Counted from the stretch's first letter, positions 1-7,071 are shown. The stretch is 13,180 bases of DNA from Terriglobia bacterium (GCA_020072905.1 JAIQGB010000205.1:1-13180), one strand, 5' to 3'. Notes: a model not told the origin generated them from the letters alone. Numbers and translations are program-made.

Positions 1-97
1 GGCAGCGCACCTAGCCGCGACGCCGGTAGCAAGAGCGGGCGTGGCCCCGGCAATGCGTCCTGGCAACAAGCCGGAACAGACGGCGGAGAGGGCTGCG

Positions 98-2878
98 ATG
101 CCCGCTGGCAGCATGACCAGGCAGGCCACGCACAGGACCGCAGTCGCTTTTGCGCCAATCCCGCCGCAGCGGGCAGGTGGCAAGGAAACGGGCGCGGCAT
201 CTGCCCCTGCGACCGACAAGGAGACGCAGTGGAACGCGGAAGACATGATCGCGGAGGAGAAGGGAGAGGAATTTCGCATCTCGCCGGACGCGAAATGGGT
301 GGTCTGGGTGAAAGAATATCCGGACGCCGACAAGGACGAGATGGTCGCGAATCTCTTTCTGACCAGTCTAGTCGAGAAGCAGGAAATTCAACTCACGCGC
401 GGGCCAAACAAGGACGCGAATCCTCGCTGGTCGCCGGAGGGCAAGCTGCTGGCTTTCCTGAGCGACCGTCCGCTGCCCAAGAAGCCCGGCAAGGATGAGG
501 AGGACACCCCCAAAGAACCGCCCAAGACGCAGCTCTGGCTGATCAATCCGCAGGGCGGCGAGCCGTGGCCGCTCACGCGCCTGGAGCGCGACGTCAAGGA
601 CTTCGACTGGATTGACGCGGAGAACATTCTGATGGCGGCGGAGGAAGACCTCAGCCTCTACGAGCGCGAGTTGAAGGAGAAAAAGGACGATTCGCGCGCC
701 ATCGACGACGCCTTGCACTCGCCCCCCGTGAGGCTCTTCAGGGTGAATGTGAAGAGCGGCGAGATCACGCGCTTCACCGCGAACGACGACTGGATTCAGT
801 CCGTCAACGTTTCGCCCGACGGCAAATGGGCCGCGGCGGTCCACCAGCGCAGCCTGAGCTACGAGTTCGATGAGAAAGTGAAGCCGGTTACTTATCTCTA
901 TGGTCTCGCATCGGGTGATAGCAAAAAGATATTTACCGAAGGTACGATTATCGCTTCGCAGCTTCTCTGGACGCCGGACAGCCGTGGAGTCTACGCGGTG
1001 GCTCCTTACTCGACCGACCCGGTCTATCACCAGGCCTTCGTCAACCGGCTGTACTACTACGACGCCGCTTTGGGACGGGCCGCGAACGTGGACCTGCAGT
1101 GGGAGAACGATCTCACCGTGGATTCACCGGTGGCCTACGCCGTCACTCCGGAGGGTTTCATCGCCCTGCTGGCCGCCGGCGCGCGCTACAAGCCGGCACG
1201 CTACACGCGCCACGGCGAGCGCTGGGACCGCGAGTGGCTGGAGGGCCAGGACGTGAACAATCTTTTCAGCCTCGCCGCAAGCCGCGACGGCAGGACGCTC
1301 GTCTACCTTTCGAGCACTGCCAGCCGGCCCGAGCAATGGTTCCGGGCGACGCTCGAGGGCGTGAAACTTACCGGGCGCGCGCAACTCACCGAACTGAATC
1401 CGAAAATCGAAAAGAAGATTTCCGCCCGCAGCGAGGTCGTCCGCTGGAAGGGCTCGCTGGACGAGGATGTCGAGGGGATCCTCTTCTATCCCCGCGACTA
1501 CCAGGCCGGAACGAAATACCCGCTGGTCTTGATGATTCACGGCGGCCCGCTCGGCGCGGACATGGATTCCTGGGACCAGGATTACGCCTATCCGGTGAAT
1601 CTTTATACGGAGCGCGGCGCCTTCGTGCTCAGGCCCAACTATCACGGCAGCAGCAACTACGGGCTGAAGTTCGCGGAGTCGATAGGCGGCGGGAAATACT
1701 ATGACCTGGAAGTCCCCGACATCGAGAAGGGCGTGGACGCTCTGATCGCACGCGGCCTGGTCGATCCGAAGCGCCTCGCGACGCTCGGCTGGTCGAACGG
1801 CGCGATTCTGACCATCGCGCTGACGGTCGAGACCCCGCGCTACAAAGTGGCGTCTGCGGGCGCGGGCGACGTCGAGCAGCCGAGCGACTGGGCTTACACC
1901 GATTTCGGCGCGGCCTTCGACAACTACTACTTTGGCGCCGCACCAATCGACGATCCACAACTGTATATTCGCAAGTCTCCTATGTACGAATTCAAGAAGG
2001 TGCGGACCCCAACCATCATCTTCTCGGGGACGGACGACCGCTCGGTCGGCCACGCTCAGGCGTGGGAACACTTCCGCACGCTCCAGCAACTCGGCCAGAC
2101 CGATGTGCGCTTCATCGCGTTTCCCGGCGAGCCGCACGGCTTGAAGAAGATTTCCCATCGCCGGCGCAAGGTGGAAGAAGAGTTGGCTTGGTTCAATAAA
2201 TACTTTCTCAAGCCGGGGCCGCCCGCGAATGAAGCGCTCAAAGACGATTCGCCGCTCGCCCAGGCGCCCAAGCGTCGGAACATCCAACGCGCCGGAGCCC
2301 GAGATGGCGTTCTGGTCAAATCCACGCTGATTCCGGAGGTCGTGACCTATCAGGGCCTGCGGCTCGGACGATTTGAAGTGACGCGCGCGCAGTACGCGGC
2401 ATTCGATGGCGACTACAAAATCGAGCCGGGAACTGAGAACTATCCCGCCAGCGGCATCTCCTTCGAGAAAGCACAGGCCTACTGCGCCTGGTTGAGCAAG
2501 CTGAGCGGAGAAAGCTATCGGCTGGGAAAAGTTGACGAACTGGAGCCAATCTACAAAGCCGCGAAGGAAAACGAAAACACGCTGGACTATTGGGCAGGGT
2601 ACAACGTCAATCCGGACGACGCCGCACACCTGGCCGCCAAGGTCAGGGAGCTGGCTGGCGCCGCGCCGCTGCTCAAGGAGGTCGGCAGCTTCAAGGGCCA
2701 CGGCGACGACGATCTGGTTTTTGATTTGGGCGGCAATGTCGCGGAGTGGGCCATCGACAAGGACGGCAGCGGCAAGCCGTTCGGTGGCAGCGCCGACCGG
2801 CCCGCGGACCAGAAGGCTCGCCAGTCCGCTCCCGACCCAGCCTACGTCGGGTTCCGCGTCGTGAAAGGGGTCCGGTAG
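98..2878 (+). CDS. S9 prolyl oligopeptidase-family peptidase fused to an FGE/SUMF1-like C-terminal domain
   Basis: This is a serine peptidase of the prolyl oligopeptidase family (S9), 926 residues from ATG 98. That start has a good ribosome site, GGAGAGGG at 85-92. The frame is open to the left window edge with a GTG at 41, so a longer N-terminus cannot be excluded, and no clear signal peptide is visible. Residues about 30-440 carry WD40/PD40-like propeller repeats (for example SPDAKWVVWV, RWSPEGKLLAFLS, SPDGKWAAAV). An alpha/beta-hydrolase domain follows with the oxyanion motif MIHGGP. The triad is seen as Ser566 in GWSNGA, Asp647 in SGTDDRSV and His680 in EPHGL. From about residue 747 to the end lies an FGE-sulfatase (SUMF1-type, C-lectin-like) fold: LGRFEVTRAQYAAF, GGNVAEWA, GFRVVKG. 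The usual catalytic cysteines are absent, so this module is probably non-catalytic, perhaps for binding. The family normally ends after the hydrolase. Substrate is unknown. Confidence 0.9.
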   Translation: MPAGSMTRQATHRTAVAFAPIPPQRAGGKETGAASAPATDKETQWNAEDMIAEEKGEEFRISPDAKWVVWVKEYPDADKDEMVANLFLTSLVEKQEIQLTRGPNKDANPRWSPEGKLLAFLSDRPLPKKPGKDEEDTPKEPPKTQLWLINPQGGEPWPLTRLERDVKDFDWIDAENILMAAEEDLSLYERELKEKKDDSRAIDDALHSPPVRLFRVNVKSGEITRFTANDDWIQSVNVSPDGKWAAAVHQRSLSYEFDEKVKPVTYLYGLASGDSKKIFTEGTIIASQLLWTPDSRGVYAVAPYSTDPVYHQAFVNRLYYYDAALGRAANVDLQWENDLTVDSPVAYAVTPEGFIALLAAGARYKPARYTRHGERWDREWLEGQDVNNLFSLAASRDGRTLVYLSSTASRPEQWFRATLEGVKLTGRAQLTELNPKIEKKISARSEVVRWKGSLDEDVEGILFYPRDYQAGTKYPLVLMIHGGPLGADMDSWDQDYAYPVNLYTERGAFVLRPNYHGSSNYGLKFAESIGGGKYYDLEVPDIEKGVDALIARGLVDPKRLATLGWSNGAILTIALTVETPRYKVASAGAGDVEQPSDWAYTDFGAAFDNYYFGAAPIDDPQLYIRKSPMYEFKKVRTPTIIFSGTDDRSVGHAQAWEHFRTLQQLGQTDVRFIAFPGEPHGLKKISHRRRKVEEELAWFNKYFLKPGPPANEALKDDSPLAQAPKRRNIQRAGARDGVLVKSTLIPEVVTYQGLRLGRFEVTRAQYAAFDGDYKIEPGTENYPASGISFEKAQAYCAWLSKLSGESYRLGKVDELEPIYKAAKENENTLDYWAGYNVNPDDAAHLAAKVRELAGAAPLLKEVGSFKGHGDDDLVFDLGGNVAEWAIDKDGSGKPFGGSADRPADQKARQSAPDPAYVGFRVVKGVR

Positions 2879-2955
2879 CGCGGGCCAAGAATTCAGGCGG
2901 CGCGCTCCATCTGCCGCTATAATCTCTCTCCTTTTTGCGGCCGAGAGGCGATCTC

Positions 2956-3057
2956 TTGAAACCATCAACGCGCAGAGCGGTCTTCACTGACAGCCATTTC
3001 TGGGTGCCAGTCGTGGTGTTGGCCTTGGGGATCGCGCTCCTGGTCTTGATCAGGTAG
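2956..3057 (+). CDS. 33-residue single-helix membrane protein (small ORF)
   Basis: A short reading frame starts at TTG 2956, with GAGAGG at 2943-2948 placed 7 bases upstream. It ends at TAG 3055. The product has a basic N-terminus (LKPSTRRAVFTDSHF) and then one hydrophobic helix (WVPVVVLALGIALLVLI) ending in Arg, so it looks like a one-pass membrane peptide with the N-terminus inside. A perfect TATAAT sits at 2918-2923, though no good -35 box is seen. It is free-standing between the peptidase and the transporter on the same strand. The layout of a charged head, an aromatic turn and a helix is protein-like rather than random, but I cannot name a family. Function unknown. Confidence 0.55.
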   Translation: MKPSTRRAVFTDSHFWVPVVVLALGIALLVLIR

Positions 3058-3082
3058 AGACGCCCCGCCGGGCGGTCTCTAC
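3054..3082. repeat. REP-like palindromic hairpin
   Basis: GTAGAGAC-GCCC (3054-3065) and GGGC-G-GTCTCTAC (3070-3082) form a 12-bp stem with one bulged G and a 4-base loop, CGCC. There is no T-run after it, so it does not look like a plain intrinsic terminator. It begins on the last codons of the small ORF and ends 12 bases before the TTG start of the transporter, so as RNA it could affect that start. GTAGAGAC-type palindromes occur as dispersed repeats in some bacterial genomes. Only one copy is visible here. Confidence 0.6.
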
Positions 3083-3094
3083 GGGGCTACTCAA

Positions 3095-4390
3095 TTGGCC
3101 ACGTCAGTCGAATCCAATTCCCGCGCCACGGCGACGTCATTGCACCTGCTGGGCGTGATGTGCGGCTTCGCAGCAGGAGCGTGGCTGGGCGCGGCGGAGG
3201 CTCCCACCAAGCTCGTCACCCTGGGACTCTCTCCCTTCCTGATTTCACTCGCCATGGTCTCCGGCGTCCTCGTCGCCCGGTGGACTTTGCCCACTCTGAT
3301 GAAGGGTACGGGCTACGTCTTCGCGGACCTGCGCGAGAAACCTCACCTCATTGTCTGGGCGATTCTCGCCGGCGCGCTCTGGGCGGTGGCCAACACGCTG
3401 ACGGTTTTTGCGATTCGTGACGTAGGAATCTCGATCGCCTTCCCGCTCTGGAACACCAACAGCCTGGTGGGCGTTTTCTGGGGATGGTTCTTCTTCCGCG
3501 AGTTGAGGGGGGCAGGCTGGGAGAGCCGGCTGAAAGTGGTCGGCGGCGCGATCGCGATTGTGGTGGGCGCGACGGTGCTTGCCCTTGCCTCCTCGCATCA
3601 GGCGGGGGCGACGTCGGCGCGGGCCACCACGGGAATCCTCGCCGCGCTCGGAGCGGGGTTGCTCTGGGGGACGATGTACGTTCCGTATCGCAAGGCCTAT
3701 CTGAGCGGAATGAACCCACTTTCCTTCGTCACCGTGTTCACGATCGGTGAGCTCGGCACCATCACCACGCTCGCGGTGGTTTTTCGCGGCGGCTTCGCAC
3801 CGCTGCTCGACGAACTGGCGCACGCTCGGCCCGCGCTGTTCTGGCTCTTCCTGGGCGGGTTCTGCTGGGTGCTCGGTGACCTCTTCCAGCAATACGCTGC
3901 AAAATATATCGGCATCGGGCGCGGTATCCCACTGTCAAATACCAATCAGCTTTGGGGTTTGGCCTGGGGCGCGCTGGTCTTCGGCGAGCTGGCCAACCTG
4001 GCTGGGTCGGCAAAAGCCCTCATCGTCGTCGGGTCGCTGATCATGATCGTGGGCGCGCTCGGCATCAGCACCGCCGTCGCCCCGGCCGCCGAGCAGAGTT
4101 CGCGCCGCGAGGCGATGGCGCGGGAGTGCGACCGCTACGGCCTCGACCTGACCGATCTCGACGCGGCGCAGGCCGGCGAAGATCCGCTCGCCGGGCGTGT
4201 CACCGCTCGCCGCTGGTGGGACATTCTGATTGTGGCGGCGGCAGTCGGAATCTTCATTTGGCTGGCTTGGGGAGCTGAACGGCCGCCGATTGCGATGGAC
4301 CTCCGCTGGGCGGCCGCGCTGCTCGTTCCGACCGTCGGTGTTCTCGCTGCCTGCGGTTGGCTGCTGTGGAAGCGGACGCGCTTCTCGTAA
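3095..4390 (+). CDS. GRP/RhaT-like (EamA-type) sugar or metabolite transporter
   Basis: A polytopic inner-membrane transporter of the drug/metabolite superfamily, closest in feel to the GRP (GlcU/RhaT/TMEM144) sugar uptake group. It is 431 residues from TTG 3095. The next alternatives, GTG/ATG at residues 21-22, would cut the first helix, so the upstream start is preferred although no strong ribosome site is seen. An internal two-fold repeat is clear: PLWNTNSLVGVFWG at 117-130 matches PLSNTNQLWGLAWG at 279-292, and each is followed by a (R/G)EL end. About ten helices run to residue 328. The tail is odd: an acidic cytosolic stretch (about 333-368) is followed by two more helices (374-392 and 404-425), longer than the usual family length. 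It converges on the molybdate transporter gene with a 17-base gap. Substrate is not predictable. Confidence 0.8.
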   Translation: MATSVESNSRATATSLHLLGVMCGFAAGAWLGAAEAPTKLVTLGLSPFLISLAMVSGVLVARWTLPTLMKGTGYVFADLREKPHLIVWAILAGALWAVANTLTVFAIRDVGISIAFPLWNTNSLVGVFWGWFFFRELRGAGWESRLKVVGGAIAIVVGATVLALASSHQAGATSARATTGILAALGAGLLWGTMYVPYRKAYLSGMNPLSFVTVFTIGELGTITTLAVVFRGGFAPLLDELAHARPALFWLFLGGFCWVLGDLFQQYAAKYIGIGRGIPLSNTNQLWGLAWGALVFGELANLAGSAKALIVVGSLIMIVGALGISTAVAPAAEQSSRREAMARECDRYGLDLTDLDAAQAGEDPLAGRVTARRWWDILIVAAAVGIFIWLAWGAERPPIAMDLRWAAALLVPTVGVLAACGWLLWKRTRFS

Positions 4391-4407
4391 GGAAGGGAGA
4401 TGCTTCT

Positions 4408-5532
4408 TCAGGGCGCGGCGGGAATGGCGCGCTTGGCGCGCAGCTTGAGGTAGGCGAGATGTAGTCCTTGCAGCACAAATCCCACCAGAAATCCCCAGGT
4501 CAGATTGGTGGTGGCCAGGGCGACGAGTCCGATCACAATCGCGATGAAGAGCCAAACCCGATTCTTCACGATGTCCCGCACAAAGCTGGCGTGCTGGACG
4601 CCCACGTAAATCAGAAACACGCCGAGCACCGTCATGGGGATCAGCCCCAGGAGACCCAGGGCCGAGTGGCCGCACAGGGCGAAGAGCAGACAGACGGCGC
4701 CAATGACGTAGCTGGACTTCTCGCTGCGCGCGCCGAACTTGTTGTGGGCGGTGATTCCGCCCGACCCGTGACACATCGGCGCAGCCTGGATCGTGCCGGC
4801 GCACAGGTTCATCACGCCGATACTAAGGCTCAAGGCGCGCGTGGTGACGCGGCGCGCCTGCGGGCCGTAGAGGATCTCTGCGGTGTTTTCCGTGGCGACG
4901 ATGGAATTCCCGAAGGTCAGCGCAAACTGCGGGACGACCAGGACCACGAGCGCCGACCAGAGCAGGCCTGCCTGCGGGTGGAGGAAGTCCAAGGGCAGCG
5001 GCCCCAAATCCAGCGACGGCAAGGCCCGCCAATGGCTCGCGATGCCCAGCGTCAAACCGGCGCCGAGCAAGACCAGGGCGGCGGGGAAGCGCCGCGATTT
5101 GTGGAAAGCCAGCAATATCGCCGCCGCCCCCAGCGCCAGGAGTAGTGACGACATGGGGATGATCCCCGCCAGAGCCGTTCCGGCCTTGCGCTCCAAGATG
5201 AGGTGAATTCCCCCTCGCGCCAGGAGCAGTCCGAGACCGAGTTGAATCCCCCGAATGATCGGCAGGGTGAAGAGTCTCGCAATCAGCGGCGCGAGATTGG
5301 TGATGCCGATCAGGCAGAGCAGAATTCCCATCACCAGTCCGGCGGCGGCGATGGAGGAAGGGGGAAGGTGCAGCGCCAGGGCGATGGCCGCCACGGCCTT
5401 GAGGGGCTGCACCGCGATCGGCACGCGAAAATAGGCCCCGGCAAGAATATAGGCGAGGCCCGCGGCAAGAAACACCGCCGTGGGATTCATCCCGTTCAGA
5501 GAAATGAGGGCGATGGCGATGGGGAACAGCAC
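4408..5532 (-). CDS. MOT1-family molybdate/sulfate transporter (5' end lies in an upstream segment without a start codon)
   Basis: A membrane transporter of the MOT1 (MFS_MOT1) molybdate/sulfate group. From the GTG at 5532 it is 374 residues. Family marks are VPIAVQPLKAVAAIA at 37-51, PQFALTFGNSIVAT at 201-214 and MCHGSGG at 253-259, with roughly ten hydrophobic helices. The conserved first helix, RLDIAGAFGDVG, lies upstream of this GTG in the same frame (about 5533-5568). No ATG, GTG or TTG occurs in that frame between 5532 and the in-frame stop at 5773-5775. The real start must therefore lie in another frame, the helix-turn-helix reading frame directly upstream. One extra base in the C4 run (plus-strand GGGG 5610-5613) would explain the break. 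The protein is likely inner-membrane molybdate uptake; sulfate is the alternative substrate. Confidence 0.8.
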   Translation of the reverse strand: MLFPIAIALISLNGMNPTAVFLAAGLAYILAGAYFRVPIAVQPLKAVAAIALALHLPPSSIAAAGLVMGILLCLIGITNLAPLIARLFTLPIIRGIQLGLGLLLARGGIHLILERKAGTALAGIIPMSSLLLALGAAAILLAFHKSRRFPAALVLLGAGLTLGIASHWRALPSLDLGPLPLDFLHPQAGLLWSALVVLVVPQFALTFGNSIVATENTAEILYGPQARRVTTRALSLSIGVMNLCAGTIQAAPMCHGSGGITAHNKFGARSEKSSYVIGAVCLLFALCGHSALGLLGLIPMTVLGVFLIYVGVQHASFVRDIVKNRVWLFIAIVIGLVALATTNLTWGFLVGFVLQGLHLAYLKLRAKRAIPAAP

Positions 5533-5611
5533 GCCGACATCGCCGAACGCGCCCGCGATGTCCAGGCGGGTGAGCGGCCAGGAGGGAAGGGGCCGCGCGT
5601 TGGCTTCCTGG

Positions 5612-5782
5612 GGCGCGCGCCCTCCGCCCGAACAGAACGCGGTCCAACTCCCTGGCCGGAATTCGGTGGTGTCCGCCCGGGGTTTTGATGGAGCGGATCT
5701 TTCGCCGATAAATCCACTGCTTGAGGGTCGGATAGCTGACGCCCAGGCGACGCGCAGCTTCGGGGAGGCGGATTAGGTTCAT
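5612..5782 (-). CDS. BldC/MerR-like helix-turn-helix segment, apparently the N-terminus of a disrupted HTH-MOT1 gene
   Basis: From ATG 5782 the first 57 residues form a lone MerR/BldC-type winged helix-turn-helix: helices in LPEAARRLGVSYPTLKQWIY (6-25), then the wing with GGHHRI (36-41). This head is typical of excisionase-like regulators and of molybdate-linked regulators in which a TOBE molybdate-binding domain follows. Here no TOBE follows. The frame runs on without a stop as a low-complexity Arg/Pro/His tail that is the out-of-frame shadow of the MOT1 transporter. Coding sense passes to the MOT1 frame by skipping one base at about 5610-5613. So this is either one frameshifted fusion gene of about 457 residues or a regulator truncated by recombination. 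The 5612 end given is an estimate. Confidence 0.6.
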
Positions 5783-5816
5783 TTCAGTGTCTCGACAATT
5801 TAAGGGTTTTCGAGGC

Positions 5817-5848
5817 ACGATTCTATACGATTTGATACGATTCATCAA
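5817..5848 (-). promoter_or_regulatory. Three 10-bp-phased direct repeats over a weak promoter upstream of the HTH gene
   Basis: On the plus strand ACGATT occurs at 5817-5822, 5827-5832 and 5837-5842, exactly 10 bp apart (minus strand: AATCGT, N4, three times). The nearest copy is 35 bases upstream of the HTH start at 5782. A weak promoter in the minus direction overlaps them: TTGATG (5848-5843) and TATAGA (5827-5822) with a 15-base spacer. BldC-type proteins are known to bind direct repeats head to tail on one DNA face, so an autoregulatory operator is a fair inference. Confidence 0.5.
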
Positions 5849-5865
5849 GCGCCGGGAGCGCGATG
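5843..5865 (-). terminator. Hairpin directly after the O-antigen ligase remnant
   Basis: CATC-AA-GCGC (5843-5852), loop CGGGA, GCGC-GATG (5858-5865): an 8-bp stem with a two-base bulge, starting 2 bases past the TGA (5869-5867) of the remnant. No clear T-run follows on the minus strand, so termination is uncertain. Confidence 0.25.
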
Positions 5866-5866
5866 G

Positions 5867-6150
5867 TCAATCCTGGGAATGGCTGGAGAGAGGCAGGAGA
5901 GGAGTGAGGGCCGCAAAACCGACCAAGATCAGCGCCAGCGCGTGGCCGTAGGTATAGTCGAACATCCCCGCGATCACAAAACCTGCGAGTGCGAGCAACC
6001 CGGCGCCGGCGATCAGGAGCAGGTGCCGGACTTCGCTCCATCCCGCCCGCAGACCTGGGGAAACACTCCAGTGGAAAACCTCGAGGCCGGCCCAGGCAAT
6101 CCAAAACCCGAAGATTCTTGGCAGGTGCAGCGCCGCGCAGCCGCGCGCAA
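5867..6150 (-). pseudogene. C-terminal remnant of an O-antigen ligase/polymerase (Wzy/WaaL-like) membrane protein
   Basis: Reading leftward from about 6150 to TGA 5867 the product is membrane-like: FGFWIAWAGLEVFHW, then two strong helices around LLLIAGAGLLALAGFVIAG and HALALILVGFAALTPLLPL, with MFDYTYG between them. The GLF-(D/E)-Y-x-(F/Y)-G pattern is typical of the last helices of O-antigen ligase-like proteins of about 400-500 residues. Only about 95 residues remain. The upstream extension of the frame (to 6466) is non-membrane, Ser/Arg-rich, and is the antisense of the glycosyltransferase remnant, so it is not part of the gene. The N-terminal three-quarters are missing. Family call is moderate. 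Confidence 0.5.
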
Positions 6151-6160
6151 GGCTGATAAT

Positions 6161-6439
6161 CCGCGCGGCGGGGCAAGTGAGATCGTCATCGAAAGCGAAA
6201 CCGGGGTCCTCTTTGAAAACCAGACAGCCGATGCATTGGTGGAAGGCATCGCGCGCCTCGAAGGTTCGCGGCTGGATCCGACTACTCTGAGGACTTCCGC
6301 TCTGCGTTTCTCTCGCCGGAGATTTATCCAGGAATTCGCCAGGTTTCTCGAGGCCATCTTTGCTGCTAAACCCTCTCCGGCTGTCGCAGCCTGGAACCCG
6401 GCAGAGGCCGTGCAGGCAGCCGTGACTGAGCGACCGTAG
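6161..6439 (+). pseudogene. C-terminal remnant of a GT4 glycosyltransferase
   Basis: From about 6161 to the stop before 6440 the frame reads as the end of a GT-B glycosyltransferase of family 4. It has GGASEIVIESETGVLFENQ (the nucleotide-sugar binding E-x7-E region with TG-x-LF), then a spacer LVEGIARLEGSRLDP and the closing pattern ALRFSRRRFIQEFARFLE. Such enzymes (WbaZ-like mannosyl or related transferases) are about 370-400 residues long; only about 93 remain. The upstream part of this open frame is the antisense of the O-antigen ligase remnant. With no acceptor domain or own start it cannot be active. It fits a decayed cell-surface polysaccharide locus. Confidence 0.6.
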
Positions 6440-6567
6440 ACTTGGAGAACGCCCTACCTGCCCCACTGGGCCTGCTGTGGCGGTTCAGACCTCCTCCTGG
6501 GCAGCCTGAGCTGGCCGCACTCCTCTCCCCAAATCAGGACTCCGTCTGCGCTCTCCAGAGGCCGACT

Positions 6568-6600
6568 CCCCCGGGAACCTGCTCTGGGGGTTTTGTCTCT
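6568..6600 (+). terminator. Possible intrinsic terminator
   Basis: CCCCC (6568-6572) pairs with GGGGG (6586-6590) over a 13-base loop, followed by TTTTGTCTCT. A competing pair CCAGAG/CTCTGG (6555-6560, 6582-6587) exists. It lies 130 bases past the glycosyltransferase remnant and could be its old terminator. Confidence 0.35.
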
Positions 6601-6780
6601 TTCCATTCAGCCTTGCGCCTTTTCACACCCCATAAGGTGAGCAGGCACGCGTGAAAGCTGAGTTTCCATCGGTCGAGCCATTGACGATTGGCAGTTCTTC
6701 GGCGGCGCCACTGCGACTTAAGTCCCGTATTTGCAATCCAGTAGGGGGCAGGTCGAAAGCCTGGCGGTTTTGGCCGCCTT

Positions 6781-6796
6781 TGGCATAGCGGTTGCC
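6781..6796 (+). promoter_or_regulatory. Sigma-54 (RpoN) -24/-12 promoter
   Basis: TGGCATAGCGGTTGCC fits the RpoN consensus TGGCAC-R-N4-TTGCW at all but two positions and has the exact GG-to-GC spacing. It lies in a gene-free stretch, points toward the radical SAM gene, and an initiation point near 6807 would place the hairpin run at the very start of the transcript. Sigma-54 promoters need an upstream-bound activator; no activator gene is in the window. Confidence 0.6.
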
Positions 6797-6806
6797 CATT
6801 GAAAGG

Positions 6807-6925
6807 GTGCGAGGGACTTCGGGTCCTAGGAACCCGCCGAGAGGCGGGTTAAGGTGTGGGGATAATGGAATCGGACGAAACCGTTATCCCCACCCTAAAA
6901 AGCCGGCGCAACGTCAGTTTGACGA
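6807..6925 (+). ncRNA. Structured leader or small RNA with four successive hairpins
   Basis: Directly downstream of the sigma-54-like site come: GGGAC-TTCGG-GTCCT (about 6813-6827); a perfect 8-bp stem AACCCGCC-GAGA-GGCGGGTT (6831-6850); a 13-bp stem GTGGGGATAATGG (6856-6868) with CCGTTATCCCCAC (6881-6893), containing one T-G wobble and a 12-base loop; and CGTCA-GTT-TGACG (6912-6924). No Rfam class is recognised. It could be the 5' part of a leader of about 340 nt on the radical SAM operon, or a separate small RNA. Confidence 0.4.
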
Positions 6926-7053
6926 AGTCCTCCTCCGCGACCAGGGCGAACCGAACCACGTGAAGTGTTGAGGATGTTTCAGTGACAGAAAAATCTGCAT
7001 TGCCGCTTTGCATTCGGCTTCGGCCTGCTAAGTGAATGGGAAGTGCCGGGACG

Positions 7054-7071
7054 TGTCGGAATCGACCGACA
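7054..7071. promoter_or_regulatory. Short inverted repeat, possible operator
   Basis: TGTCGG-AATCGA-CCGACA is a perfect 6-bp inverted repeat with a 6-base spacer, 77 bases before the radical SAM start. The dyad shape suits a dimeric regulator, but no consensus is matched (not FNR/CRP). Confidence 0.25.

Noticed and set aside
1124..2968. Long minus-strand open frame (614 residues) opposite the S9 peptidase
   Set aside because: No domain-like pattern; it is the antisense shadow of a GC-rich gene with clear family motifs.
4391..4407. Possible bidirectional terminator between the convergent transporter genes
   Set aside because: Only a 4-bp GAAG/CTTC pairing and no T-run on either strand.
3935..4804. 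Minus-strand frame of 289 residues spanning the transporter 3' ends
   Set aside because: Charged, low-complexity product overlapping two better genes; no motifs.
4823..5600. Continuation of the HTH frame through the MOT1 gene
   Set aside because: Arg/His/Pro-rich low-complexity translation, typical of an out-of-frame reading of a membrane protein gene.
6680..6730. GCCACTG box suggesting a cobalamin riboswitch
   Set aside because: Other conserved B12-box elements are missing nearby; a 7-base match is expected by chance.
6700..6800. Possible c-di-GMP (GEMM) riboswitch, because of AAAGCC and TAGCGGTTGCC
   Set aside because: The diagnostic GGCAAACC and GACGCAAAGCC strings and the P1b helix are absent; the sigma-54 match explains the right half better.
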